Shown: positions 45,080 through 57,700 of the stretch, piece by piece | Numbering within the stretch: position 1 is the stretch's first letter | Layout: each line of letters opens with the position of its first letter | NCBI GenBank assembly: GCA_032209605.1 | Contig: JASFXZ010000010.1 | Span: 13,227,385 to 13,291,384 of the forward strand | Length of the DNA: 64,000 nt | From: Mactromeris polynyma | Taxonomy: Eukaryota > Mollusca > Bivalvia > Venerida > Mactridae | Direction of reading: 5' to 3' | Made by a program: the position numbers and the translations under genes | Notes under the pieces: generated by a model | Seen by the model: only the letters and a program-made list of their open reading frames with translations | What the model was told of the DNA's origin: nothing | Database searches by the model: none

Positions 45080-47963
45080 TTATTGAGGATGAATATAATC
45101 AGCAGAATTTATTTGGGTTCTCTTCAGCTTTGACAAATTGTGGACAGACATTTCAACCTGTAGTGACGCAGGTTTGGATGAAGAGCCTGGTGGTGCAGGT
45201 GGGCGACGTGGTCTTACTATGGGATGATTAGACTTGGAATCAGTTAGTTTTCCTGTTGAAACTGATGTTATGCTAGAAGGTGACTGCCATATGTCCGAGG
45301 TCGACATTGGCTTATATCCGGAGTTCAACGCATCCTGTAAAAGAGAATACCGTGAAATTAATATCAGAAACGTACTGTATGTTATAGGTTTCAGATCAGA
45401 GTGAGGAACCATAATATTGTAGTCTCCTCGTCTACATTTGGCGCATTTTCCACGATTTATTATGCGATGTAACTCGAAACTATGATACTTTGTTACAATT
45501 TCTAATTTATATAGATCTGTAAAATATGTATGTGGAGCTTGAAACGTAGTTTATATCACAAGAGATAGATCTAACAGCACATGCACTAGTAACTTGCCTC
45601 GTCATGTTCCTCAACATCTTCATACACTACAGACACGTTGTCTCCTTCTGTTATGTTAGGCCGAACAACAGTCGCCTTTGATTTAAGTCTGAATTCTCTT
45701 GATAAGAAACTTGGTAACTTAATATTGCTGAAATATCAGAGAAAAATTAGATGTACTCGTAACATTTGACAATACGATATGCAAAAATGGTCAAACACAA
45801 CCGAGCTTTCGTTCAAACACAACATCAATATTTCTCGTATTACAAAATCAAGTCCAAGACAGTATTATCAGGAACATAGCGAGTGCTCATTACCAATTCA
45901 AAGAATCGGGATTTGTTAACGATGTATTTATATGAAAGCATTAATAAACATAATAATCCATGGAACGTTTATAATGTAGTTTATCGAGATTAAAACTTTC
46001 AGCTACAGAATTATTTCTTTCAAGTACAATTTTAACTCGATGGAAGACGCATGGAAAGCCGCGACATATGGGGTACAAATAGCATTCCAATACTGAATTG
46101 CAGTGAATTTAATGCCATTTTGATTTCGAACAGTTAATCTCAATTTTTTTATAAAACGTGACATGTGTCTTCTTAAAAAAGGTACATTTTTACATCTGAT
46201 TTTATTAACATGTAATCAATTGAAAAACGTTAAAACTATAATTCAACAAACTGTTAACCACAATTAGTGAAAACCGCATGTAAATCTCTTTTACTGGAAT
46301 GTTGATTATGAGTGCAATTCATAATTGAAGAAAATCTTCAAATGTGTCAATACATGTGCACTACCTGAAGTATTTCCAATCACACAATGCCACTAAAAGT
46401 GCAATCATCATTAATGTTATCACCGATCCAGCAACCATTGAGGCAAATACTAGTTCCAGGTTAGCCAATTGACTTTCTCTTGGAAGTAGTCGATGCTGAA
46501 TATTGTTAATGAAGAATGCATCTCCTGTGGATGGTTGGAAGAATGCATCTCCTGTGGATGGTTGGAAGAATCCATCTCGTACACATTTGTTCTCAATTTT
46601 GATTTTATCACTATCTGAAAAAGGTAACAAAATGATTCCATACTTAATACCATCATATTTGATATATATATTCCTTTGTCCACTTGGTTTAAAGTTAACA
46701 AGAAATACCTTTAAAAAAAATGGTCGGCGAAACTTGAAGTTTGCAAATTTGTTGCAATCTATAGGTTAAAATTTGTTGTACAACATAAAAGATGCCTAAA
46801 TGTCATTCAATTACGCTATATAATACAGAACTTCCAAGACCTGCAAGGGGAGATCACTGCGTTTGAGACTGCACCAATCGCAACTTCTCGGCGGTATTCG
46901 ACAGAGGCAATAATGCCGAGGTGTTCCGAATGAGACGGCATAATAAATAACTACGAAGTGTGCACGTGATTAGTCAAAGACACAGTATAGTGTGTTTCAA
47001 TATAGATCTTGTTCAACATTACTTATTGCATAAGTCGTGAACTCACACATCCATGATCATGTTGATCAACTTGTTTCATAGCGATTTATCTGATTAAAAG
47101 AATATTAATGTTCGCGACTGGTACATAAAACCAAGAAAGTCTTCTTAATTCCAACACCGGACAATTCCCAGTGGTGATGAATAACAACACTACTTACATG
47201 ATAAATCTTGAAATACACTATAGAAAATGTTAACCAATCTGCTTCAAGGTTACACGTATTTTTAAATTGAAGAGAAATGGCGCGAAATTGCCTTGGTGGT
47301 TAACGTAAGATTTGATTGGTTACAAAACACTGAATATGCAATTAGCAAAACCATGTTAGTACGGCTGCGCCGAAAAAACTGTTTTATTTGAAATCATTAC
47401 AGGTCAAGTAGCACATCTTCTATTCATTACAAACATTGAATAAATCCAAACCAGACATACTGTTGTAATACCTATACACCAAGACAGACTCATGAAAGGT
47501 AATACTAAAGAATCGCACATGATATCATATGTTATTTATATAAATCACATTTTAGGAACAAAAATCGAATGACAAAATAAATGAAAACATCAAGGACGAC
47601 CCATTGAGGCAAAATGTTATGTATCTTTCACGACTGTATCAATACAATGCATTAGCTAACAGATAATTACATGTATACTGAAGATACACACACTTATAAT
47701 TTGCCAGTCACTAAATGAGTACTTGCCAGATATTTCAAAACATCGATCCCAAGGTATCCTTTCATTGCAAAGATTATTTTTCAACACCGTGTTCCTTTCT
47801 CGACATTCATCAACAATATGGTTCCATAGTTCCGAAGATTTACAACTGAGCCGTTCCTTTGTTTCAACTACTAAGGTTGCCAACTTGTAGTAAGTTGTGC
47901 AATTACAGGGGTCCAACATATAAACAGAATCCAAACTGCCTGTGTTAACCATACAAGAACCAT
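45080..47963 (-). CDS. Single-pass membrane protein with ITIM-like tail (copy 2, open, 5' partial)
   Basis: Exons 47963-47727, 46614-46365, 45727-45598 and 45334-45080 keep the frame and give 289 codons. Both gcaagt donors seen in copy 1 (introns 1 and 3) are kept. Compared with copy 1, exon 2 carries a tandem 27-base repeat (coding 'FFQPSTGDA' twice) just before the membrane segment. The second tail tyrosine is His ('VEEHDE'), while 'VVYEDV' and the 'RRPPAPP' motif are kept. Two introns have grown by about 275 and 670 bases through insertions. The ectodomain has several replacements ('LVVETKERLSC'). No frame break was seen, so this copy could be a functional paralogue. Confidence 0.65.
46706..47378. 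mobile_element. Copy-2-specific insertion with a dispersed repeat
   Basis: About 670 bases absent from copy 1, in the first joined intron of the membrane protein gene. Its right part (47220-47385) is the reverse complement of intron sequence at about 4855-5005, including 'gtaagatttgattggtta' and 'gtacggctgcgccgaaaa'. This makes a mobile repeat likely; no coding capacity was seen. Confidence 0.65.
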
Positions 47964-49230
47964 CTGTAACCAAAAGATTATGCAACACATTATAACATCG
48001 ATAGATTCAAATATTCAGTGGTAATAGTCAGTAGTGTATTACTCTGAAGACAACAAGAAGTATTTGTTTGTAACTTAGCTAATGTTGTAACATGTCATGC
48101 TGTGATGGCTAGCAAACGAACATGTACATTCTGTAGTTAGAAATTGTTATGAAAGTGTTGAGCAAATGCGTCAAAATGTTATAATTAAATGACTTATGAT
48201 ACAGTCCATTAGTCTGGTATGATTTTACTATCAAACATGCGTATCGCTGGAACCTATGGTTGCACCTTGAACAGGGCTTTGTCAAGTGAATGACAAATGG
48301 TTTTGAGGAGGCGATAGGGAAAGAATTATAACAACTTGCCGATTTTGTTAGCAGATGAGTTTCTAACCTGTGCTGTTATTCTTATTTCTTACATGTATAT
48401 ATACATCCATAATACAACCTAAAGGGGAGATAACTATGCAATGGCTAAATGAAGGGGGCACGAGTCCTTTGCTAAACGCTTCCTCTCACCAATATATATC
48501 TAGTAGAGTTTAATTAAAATCCCCTCAGAAAGTTATTCTCTGGACAAGCGTGTACGATACTCATTATAAAATATAAAGGGGGATAATGAGGATATTTCTC
48601 CAAAGACTCGAGATTCGATTATGACTCTTGTTCACACTTCCTCTAATACACTAATATATATGTATGATCAACATTTTCATTTCAACCCTATCAGTGCTTT
48701 TGGATTGTTACTCCGGACAAGCAGTTACACTAATTGTACTTCTTTTAATACATAAAGAAGAACATAATTATGCAAAGACTTATATCTATCTATAGCCCAA
48801 GTGTCATTAAATCGCTTCAGTACTTTTTGAATTGTTCTCTTAACAAGCGTGTGATGGACGTACATGCTTTCCTTTCAACGAACATAACAAGGATATCAGT
48901 GGAACCGATGGATGCTCCCCGAAGTATCCATATCAGCTGATGATCAAATAAGTATGGTGTTGACAGATGTACCAGTGAGTGAATGTCCTTTTTGTTCAAT
49001 ACTTTTTATCATAATTTAAAAAAATGAAGCTTATTGTTTGAGGTCTGACATGAGGTGATCTTGAAAGGTGCCATAAAAACAAGAAAATATATTTGAAATC
49101 AAATATATACATGTATATATTATAAACACTATGTAGACAAACGATTACCTACAACAAAAACTTACTTGAAACATTAAAAGAATGTGATTTTGATTATCTT
49201 GCATAGCTGAAAATATTTAATCTATATGTT
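47964..49230. other. Upstream flank of the membrane protein gene, copy 2
   Basis: Matches 34348-35230 of copy 1 up to about 48886, then copy-2-only sequence. As in copy 1, no signal-peptide exon could be identified. Confidence 0.4.
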
Positions 49231-50372
49231 GCATAATCAAAGGGCCATAACTTTATGAAAAACAGTCCAATCATAATAGGCGCTTCTCCTCTTTGTAATT
49301 AAGCTTTCCATAAAGTTTTGTTGAATTCCTGTCAAAAGTGTCTGAGAATTAGTCCGAACAAGAATGGTACCAAATATGTACTATGTTGCATAATCAAAGG
49401 GCCATAACTCGGTGAAAAATAGTCTGAACAAAAAAAGGGGAAAATATGAGCATCTCCTCTTAATAGTGAAGCTTCCCATGAAGTTTTGTTCCATTCCAGT
49501 CAGTAGTTTCTGAGAAGTAGTCCGAACAAGCATGGTACCATATATAGTATATGTGGCATAATCAAAGGGCCATAACTCCATGAAAAATAGTCCAACCAAA
49601 ACCGTGTGATAATATGCGCATCTCCTCTTGGTATTGGAGCTTCCCATGAAGTTTTGTTGAATTCCAGTGAGTAGTTTCTGAGAAGTAGTCCGAACAAGAA
49701 TGGTACCATATATGTACTTTGTTGCATAATCAAAGGGCCATAACTCGGTGAAAAATAGTCTGACCAAAACCATGTGAAAATATGAGCATCTTCTCTTAAT
49801 AGTGAAGCTTCCCATGAAGTTTTGTTGAATTCCAGTGAGTAGTTTCTGAGAAGTAGTCCGGACAAAAATGGTACCATATATACTATACGTGGCATCATCA
49901 AAGGGCCATAACTCCATGAAAAATAGTCCAACCAAAACCGTGTGATAATATGCGCATCTCCTCTTGGTAGTGAAGCTTCCCATGAAGTTTTGTTGAATTC
50001 CAGTCAGTAGTTTCTGAGAAGTAGTCCGGACAAGAATGGTACCATATATACTATATGTGGCATAATCAAAGGGCCATAACTCCATGAAAAATATTCCAAC
50101 CAAAACCGTGTGATAATATGCGCATCTCCTCTTGGTATTGAAGCTTCCCATGAAGTTTTGTTGAATTCCAGTCAGTAGTTTCTGAGAAGTAGTCCGGACA
50201 AGAATGGTACCATATATACTATATGTGGCATAATCAAAGGGCCATAACTCCATGAAAAATAGTCCAACCAAAACCGTGTGATAATATGCGCATCTCCTCT
50301 TGGTATTGAAGCTTCCCATGAAGTTTTGTTGAATTCCAGTCAGTAGTTTCTGAGAAGTAGTCCGGACAAGAA
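49231..50372. repeat. Seven-copy ~168-bp tandem repeat
   Basis: Units start at about 49231, 49388, 49557, 49723, 49892, 50060 and 50228 with 'gcataatcaaagggccataa'. Later units are the most alike. The unit length is a multiple of three, so the minus strand has a 368-codon open frame (50487-49381) whose protein is just the repeat translated. The array lies inside a 1.55-kb insertion present only in duplication copy 2, followed by a C-run at 50410-50421. Confidence 0.9.
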
Positions 50373-51640
50373 AAGTGGAATGGACGGAAGAAGCGGCGAC
50401 TATATACTCCCCCCCCCCCCCTTCGGGAACGGGGAGCATAATAAAAATTTGTACAACTGTATTTGTACAAGTATTAGAGCTATTCAAATATTAAAACAAT
50501 GCTACATTTCAGAGGTAAATTGAATTCATAAAGGGAATTAATTTAATAGCTTCCAGCTTAAATATCAAAAAATACAATTTAATGCGCTTTGGCAAAACCA
50601 TTGTCAAACAAATGACGCTCACAATGTAACAAGTTATTTGCAAAGGAATGAAGCATAGTGGAATATTCATTGTTATTCATTAATGTTTTCAGCATTCAAA
50701 ATGGTTGAATACAATACAAAATAAGCAACACAAGCCAGAGTTTGTTAGTTATCTATCAACCGTATCATAATTAGGCAAGATCTGACAGTTCCAAGCAAGT
50801 TCACATCACAGTTCAGTTTTAAGTTGTCATAAGCACAGAACATTGCTTTTTGTCAATGGTAAATACTGCGAGTCTAACAACACTATTAATAAGTAACCAA
50901 GTATATCATGCGCATTTTCAACAAGCAACAGAAAGTGAATAATACATACATATTATTCGAGCCATCGCTATTCCTTCATGTATATCAGTAGAAATCAAAT
51001 GCACTTGTGGTATTTGACACTATACAGCAGGAAGTATCCAATAATCTACTTAGTGCAAGATCATTATCATCATCTGTGTATCATCATTACAAGTGTGTAG
51101 AGGATCCTTGAATAGGATGTCACCAATGACTTATTAATAAAAGAATATTTCTTTTTCGATTGATTAAACATTAATCTAGTGATTACAATTGCTGGGGTCC
51201 TTTTCCATGGTAAATCCAATGTTATTATACATAGCTGGACTGTATGTTTATACAAAAATATCAGGTTTTGTGCTGCAGATATGATATAAATGGAAGAATT
51301 CTTAGCAAAGTGGTGCGACTTGTTTAAGTTATAAACACTAAAATCCAAACACTGTTTTCATTTGTAAGAACAATTTATTTATAATTATCAAAATGAATTG
51401 TTTCACACAATTGAAGCAAACTGCTGTGCTTACTGCTATCAAAAGATTGTAAACTAAGAATCAGGAACATTTTATTTGGTAACTGATGTAGCATGTTTAA
51501 CATAAAAATCTATGCATCACAGGTAAACCCAATGACATAAAAGGTACTTTTAACGAAGTAAAACCACAAATATGAAAATCACAGATGATTCATTTGTCGG
51601 AATAAGGCTATAATAAACATCGCTTAATCAAATCTTCACA

Positions 51641-51739
51641 TTAATATTTTCTTGTTTTGGAATGCTTCACAAACTGCATCATTGTCATGTCATAGCTATA
51701 CAATCTCCTCTTCTGTTTTCTGATATTAGAAGGCTGTTC
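51641..51739 (-). CDS. Terminal coding exon of the coiled-coil gene
   Basis: The acceptor is ttatcaag and the frame continues in phase 0 from the exon at 52180. It encodes 32 basic residues ('RKQKRRLYSYDMTMMQFVKH') and the stop at 51641-51643. AATAAA signals on the minus strand at about 51471 and 51374 fit a short 3'UTR. If the preceding donor gtacat were not used, the protein would end five codons later at a stop near 52163. Confidence 0.65.
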   Translation of the reverse strand, partial: EQPSNIRKQKRRLYSYDMTMMQFVKHSKTRKY

Positions 51740-54700
51740 CTTGATAAATGAAAGACGACACATTAAATATGTATTTCTTCATATTTATAAGACTGAAAAT
51801 GCCATTGCACAATGCAGCACAAATGGATATGCTTTACAGTGTATTTAAATCCATACTATAGGAACAAAAGATTATTGTGATTATAAATGTTTCAAGGCAA
51901 ACAGCATGATTAATAAATTATATATTAAGGCATTTTTTCTTCCCATTTTAAACTTACGGAAATACCAGTAAATACCCAACCATTTTTAAACAGACTATAA
52001 ACAATTAAGGGCAGGTTAATTAGTTGGGTTTCATTCACAAGCCAGCTTTTATTGACTAGTTCCAAAGCTCAACTTGATTTCTGAGCAGCTTATCTATGTA
52101 TTGGTTATAAACCTTTTCAATTTTTTGGTAAACCCTTACTGAATTTATCTGCAATAAGAACCTACACAAAATAATGTACCTGTACCAGTTGGTTGAAGGG
52201 AACTGTATCACAGACTTGCTTGTCCATCTCACAGCTTATTTCCATCAGGCTAGGCGAACTAAGGAAGTCTGAAGTATCACCTAGCTGCTCAGAATCTGGA
52301 CTAGACACTGTAGTAAGTCATACATAAATCATTGAGGTCAACATCTAGCATTTGTACCAACAGATATTAGTTTAATTTTTTAAACATCCACATCACAAAA
52401 CATTTCCAATTTTTCATACAATGTGTAGTGTCTCAAGAGCTTTTAGAAAAGTTTAATATCTGAAAGATAAGATTCCCTCAGTATTAATAAGCAGGTATCA
52501 TATTTTAAAAGATGAGTGGTAATATATGGAAACAAATGAACATACCACATTCTTTAACCTGTCTTCCAAATATGTCTGAGACAGACCATACAGATGATGT
52601 TGAGGCACTGCTCTCATCTGACTGCAAACAAATATCACATTCTAAATGAATCACTGCTGATTAAATGCTCTAGAAATATGTTTCATCAGTCCAAGAAAGG
52701 TTCTTTGAATTGGTTGTCTTCAGAAAAATTCTACCTATATATTTGTTGACAAAAACATCAATGCTTTAAATTATACGAAATAGTGTTATTCATGTAAAAC
52801 CTCATTAAAGATGTGTAACAAACTTGATAGAAAAGATTTTAGAAGAAACATGCATATATAACTTACAGAACTATCACAAGCAACAGGTTCTACAGCATTA
52901 GATTTCCTGGAAAGAAAATAGAGCAATTAATGTCTTAATAGCTTGATAATCATGGACTTAAAAACTCAAAGCAGCCCAATGTAAATCTTGTATGATTCTG
53001 CTGGAAAGTAAAATATGCACAAAAACTAAAAATTGTATGAACATGACATTAACACAATTGCCAGAGATCAAAACGATATTGGTGTGAAGTTAATACTCCT
53101 GACATTAGTGGCAATGACTTTTTTTATCCACTGCATTCATGCATACATGCTTCATTTTCACCATGTAATATGTGTTACATGAATGGCATAGTGGGTCATG
53201 CATTAGCAGCAAAACCTAACCTCTTGTGTCTGAAATAACAAAAAAGTTTCACTCATATTTATAATTTCGAAATATTCAATCAACTAGTAAGGACTTTCAT
53301 TACCTAGTTCTCTTGTTGGTTAGCATTTTTTTCTGTCGAAGAGCTGGAATGGGGGAAGTTTCATCATGGAAGTCATACAAAGCACTGCTAGCAATTGAGG
53401 TCTCTGTTACTGACCCAGCTTTTCGTCTTAGAATTTCAGTACACTTCGCAGCTGACATATAAACATTGTTTCCAGCAAGTTGTGCAGTTCCAAGACTTTC
53501 ATCTAATTTTCGGTTTTCCTCAAGTTTCTTTTTTGCAACTTCTTTATGCTTGCTTGCTGTTGCTTTCCGCTTCCTACCAAATTTTCTACCAACCCTTCTT
53601 TTGCCTGCTTTGGCTACTGTATTATCAATCACAGCGTTTTGCTCCTGGATATGATCTGAATCATGTGTTCTGCTATTATCGTATGCGATTATATTAGTAT
53701 TATCAGCCTTATTTCTTCCTCGGATACTGTTCACATCAGTTAACTGTTGGGCCAGAATAGACGGAATTGGTTGTATTGCTTGCACTGCTCTCTCAGCACA
53801 TTTTTCTGAAATAGTATTCGGAGTCTGCTGTCTTTGTGGTCGAACAGTAGCCACTGGAGATGGACTGGTCCTACTAAATATTGCTCTACTATTCCATGTT
53901 GTAACTTTTGGGGGTTTCGGGGATAGAAATGTTGAGCGATTCTTGAATATAGATCCAACAGCTTGACTTCTTGTTCTTATGCCATCATTTTTGTTAAAGT
54001 TATCCTCATCTGACTTAGAGTTATACACATTTTGCAAGACATTTTCTTGAGCTGGCTCATTTCTTTTTTCTTCACTGTTTGGTTTTTTTTTACTTTCAAT
54101 CTCTTCCCTCAGCCTTTTGATTTCTGATTGATGGTATGTGTGCAGTTCATCTAGACGATCTTGTACACCTTTTGGCACATTATCATTCTGCCAATGATGT
54201 TTCTTTTCAATGTCAATGGATTTTGTTATCTCACTAAAGTGTACGTTATTTTCATCTCTGCATTCTTTCTGATTTGACAAAACTAATTTCATCTTTTGAG
54301 TGACATCTTTGTGATTATCCTGCAATAGTGATAAAATCTAATTGACAATTGTGACATTTTACCAGTGCCCCTTGCTCCGCAGTACGAATCTTGACTTAAA
54401 ACACAAAAAGCTGGTTCAATGTTATTGAAACAATTACATAAAACACAATTCACCATGAAAAATTAAATACCCAAGGTTATGAATTGGTTGTCAGCACTGA
54501 AAGTCATTTTCAGTCAGTAAAAAAAATAAAACTTACTGAGCAATATTATAAACAAATAAATTGACATAAAAAAATAACATAGAGATTGTATTCAAAATCA
54601 ATTACTAGATGAGGATTTAGATACAGACTGTCTTGAATGTAAACAGCAATGTGACATTTTTGTTACCGATATATTTAAAGAATGAACATGCATTCCCCAA

Positions 54701-57700
54701 AGAAAATGCCCTCATATAAGGACAGCGTTAAGTAATTAAAACCTGGCTTTGTTTCGTCAGTTGTTTAGTCTGTTCTGATGAAGTTGACTTAATGTATTTT
54801 TCCGCAGCTCTGTTTTGTGACTTGCAGAAATTTTCTAACTCGGTGTGCTTCTCTTGGAAATATTCTTGTTGTCTCTCAATTGACTGCTGTAGACCCTCTG
54901 TCAACCCTTATAAATACAAAGCAGAAATAATTTAATACTATTTCCTAACAGTCACTTTTACAAACACTTTCAATAGTTTTTTTTAGAAATGAACAGCACA
55001 AAGCTATCATCTGCATTTAGAGCATGAGGGAGATAATGGATAATAAGCAACACAGAATGGGTTGTCCTTTGCTTGAAGGAATTAAACAAATGTTATAACC
55101 AACTCACTATTATTACTCACTAGCTCATGACTAACTGGCTAGGGTTTTGCATGCATGTCACAGAAAACCTTCATATCACTACTTATCAGCCAATTCAAAC
55201 CAGTAAAATATAACCTTAGGGTTTGAAATGCTTTGAAAGTACCATTTGCTAGAGCAACAAAAGACGAATGAAACCTTTTTGTATGTGCTTTTCAATATCT
55301 CTAGTATGTTTCTGATGGTTTGAATGTATCTGACTACGCAAAATATTCTCCATGTCATGCTTCTGGCGATCAAATTCATCTCTGAGTGTCACCAGTTCAT
55401 TAACGACCCTGAAAAATCCGTTTACAGAATATCAACAAGTTACACCCATCATAACACAAGTCTTCTAAATATTTTGTGCAGTAAGTCTTTTTTAAGTTAT
55501 ACTCAATTTATTTGTTCAAGAACATTATTGAAGTAATAGTCTACCGAGAAGTGCATTAATTTCATTTAAACAGATATCATTTTACCCATCTAAAACAATT
55601 CTAAGAGCATGATTTCACCATTATAGTTAGAAATAAGAAAAATACAGCAAATTACAAAACTTCTACAAACACATGAATGATAAGAACTTATGGACTAATT
55701 ACAACTACTTAATTTTGAAGATAAGTAATAAAGATTCATATTTTAATAGGTAAAGAATACCGTTTTTCTAAATCTTGCACATGTCCAACGTTGCTGTATT
55801 TCAGATCCATAATATGTTTGTTGTTTTCTTCTATTCCATTTCTATGACAAGATCCAAACTCTTTGAATTGTTTCAGCTGGTTTTGAGTAAGCTCTAAAAC
55901 TTTCTGAAATATAATTTGCATACATTAACACACATTTTAAAACATACATCTCATTAAAGTGTATATGACAAGGGAATCATGTTGGAAATGAGACAAAAAA
56001 TAAATGTATTCAAAATAAAAAATACACTGTGTTGAATTTGATAATCAACCTACATACATTGCAAATTAAAATAAGAGGGCCATGATGGCTCAGTACTAGG
56101 CAAGCAGCAAAGAATTTTATATCAAGTATTTAAGTGGTATATATACCAGGGAAAATATAATGCCATACATGGTAACTCTACCCTAAATCAATTCTATTTT
56201 GCTTATTCTTCTCATTTCTTTCTAAAGTATGGTAATTATGGAGTTCATCACAGTAGTAAAACATAAGATAATAGACATTGTCACAAAATTATGTCACTTT
56301 CAAGACTTAAACTAATATTTTTAAAAATATTTTGAAGCATTTTAGTGAATTACCTCCCTTTTTCAAGAATGACGGCCTAGAAATTTAAATAACAATTTTA
56401 TGGATGGATGTAGCAGATACATTGTCCAAAGGTAACACACTGGACTAGTAATCCAGGGATCGCAGGTTTGATCCCCGCTCCACCACCAACGTACTAACAG
56501 TCATTCAGACGAGACTTTGAAAAACCGAGGTCACGTGTACCATGCTTTACATCGGGCACATAAAAGAACCAGGGGTGCTTCTGGAACTGGGGCATCTTCT
56601 GTATCATGCACTATCCTCAAAAATCGCCCATATGGAAAAAAGATGTTGTTTATAGCAATGACCATACCTGTAAACTCTGCTCAGTCTTTGTCTGCTGCTC
56701 CATCAGAAATAATTTTAAAGAATCCATCAAAATACTTGAACTATCTGAAGATTCTTCTTTACTTGTTTGTTTCTGCTGAAGAAGTTCATGGATTTGATCA
56801 TCCTTCTACAATGCACAAAAAGATGTTTGAGACATTCAAACATTCTTGTGCCACGTTTTCATGTGCATCAATTAATCTTGTGGCACTAGCAGCAGTATAT
56901 TTATATAAACATACAGTAAGTCTCCTTTGAAAATGATTCTCTTATGCTTCATTGTAAATATTTGTCAGTTTGTTTGTGGTTGTTTGTTTGACATTGTAAG
57001 TTTATAAAACAATGTATGTCATCATGTGTTTTAATATGTCTGCAATGTGTAATACATTTTACCCCCCCCCAAAAAATCAATCATCGATTATTAATTTGCG
57101 TTCACTGCTCTGCAAATACAGTTCAGTCTGACTTATAATGTACCTCAACCCTGTTTGTATTTGTATCTTCAACCCGTGTTAAGATTTGCTTTAGTACTTG
57201 GCCCCATTTCAATATCAATCGCCATATTAGACATCAAGATGAACAGTGGTGTAAGGTCACATATTACTGGTCAGATATTGGAAATTCAGCTAATCATGTT
57301 GCACCTTACATGTTTACACAAAAAAACAAGAAATGGGCAATGCCCCCAAACCAGGTTTAGTACACGTAGTTATTTGTAACCAAGGCTCAATTTGTATAAT
57401 GAATACATGATGATCATCAATGCTGCAAAGGTGCCATAGGTGATACATGCATATACACACTCACACTTAGATATATTATATATATATGCAACAACTACAC
57501 ACCAAGTTTGATGTCAATGCACCCGCGCATAGCGAAGATATTAAGTGGTAACTGATTTTTAAATTTTAAGTGACCTTGACCTTGGGCGGAACGAACCCAA
57601 AGGCAATCCCATGGGAGCTTTCGACATGTTCTTACTATACACTAAGTTTGATGTCAATATGATCAACGAAACTTCAGTTATTCGCCGGAAACCAAATTGC

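Larger units (their letters stand above)
40101..51168. repeat. Segmental duplication, copy 2 (~11.1 kb)
   Basis: Second copy of 26916-35949. It is longer because of copy-specific segments: about 165 bases near 42676, 115 near 44445, 275 near 46083, 670 near 46706 and 1,550 near 48887 (which holds the 168-bp tandem array). The remaining sequence is very similar, with scattered substitutions and short indels. Confidence 0.95.

Noticed and set aside
49381..50487. 368-codon open frame on the minus strand
   Set aside because: It is the translation of a 168-bp tandem repeat whose length is a multiple of three. There are no splice sites, no domain, and the same DNA is mostly open in a second frame too.
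56410..56495. tRNA-Thr-like gene
   Set aside because: The anticodon arm and B box are good but the acceptor stem does not pair, and a SINE-type tail follows.
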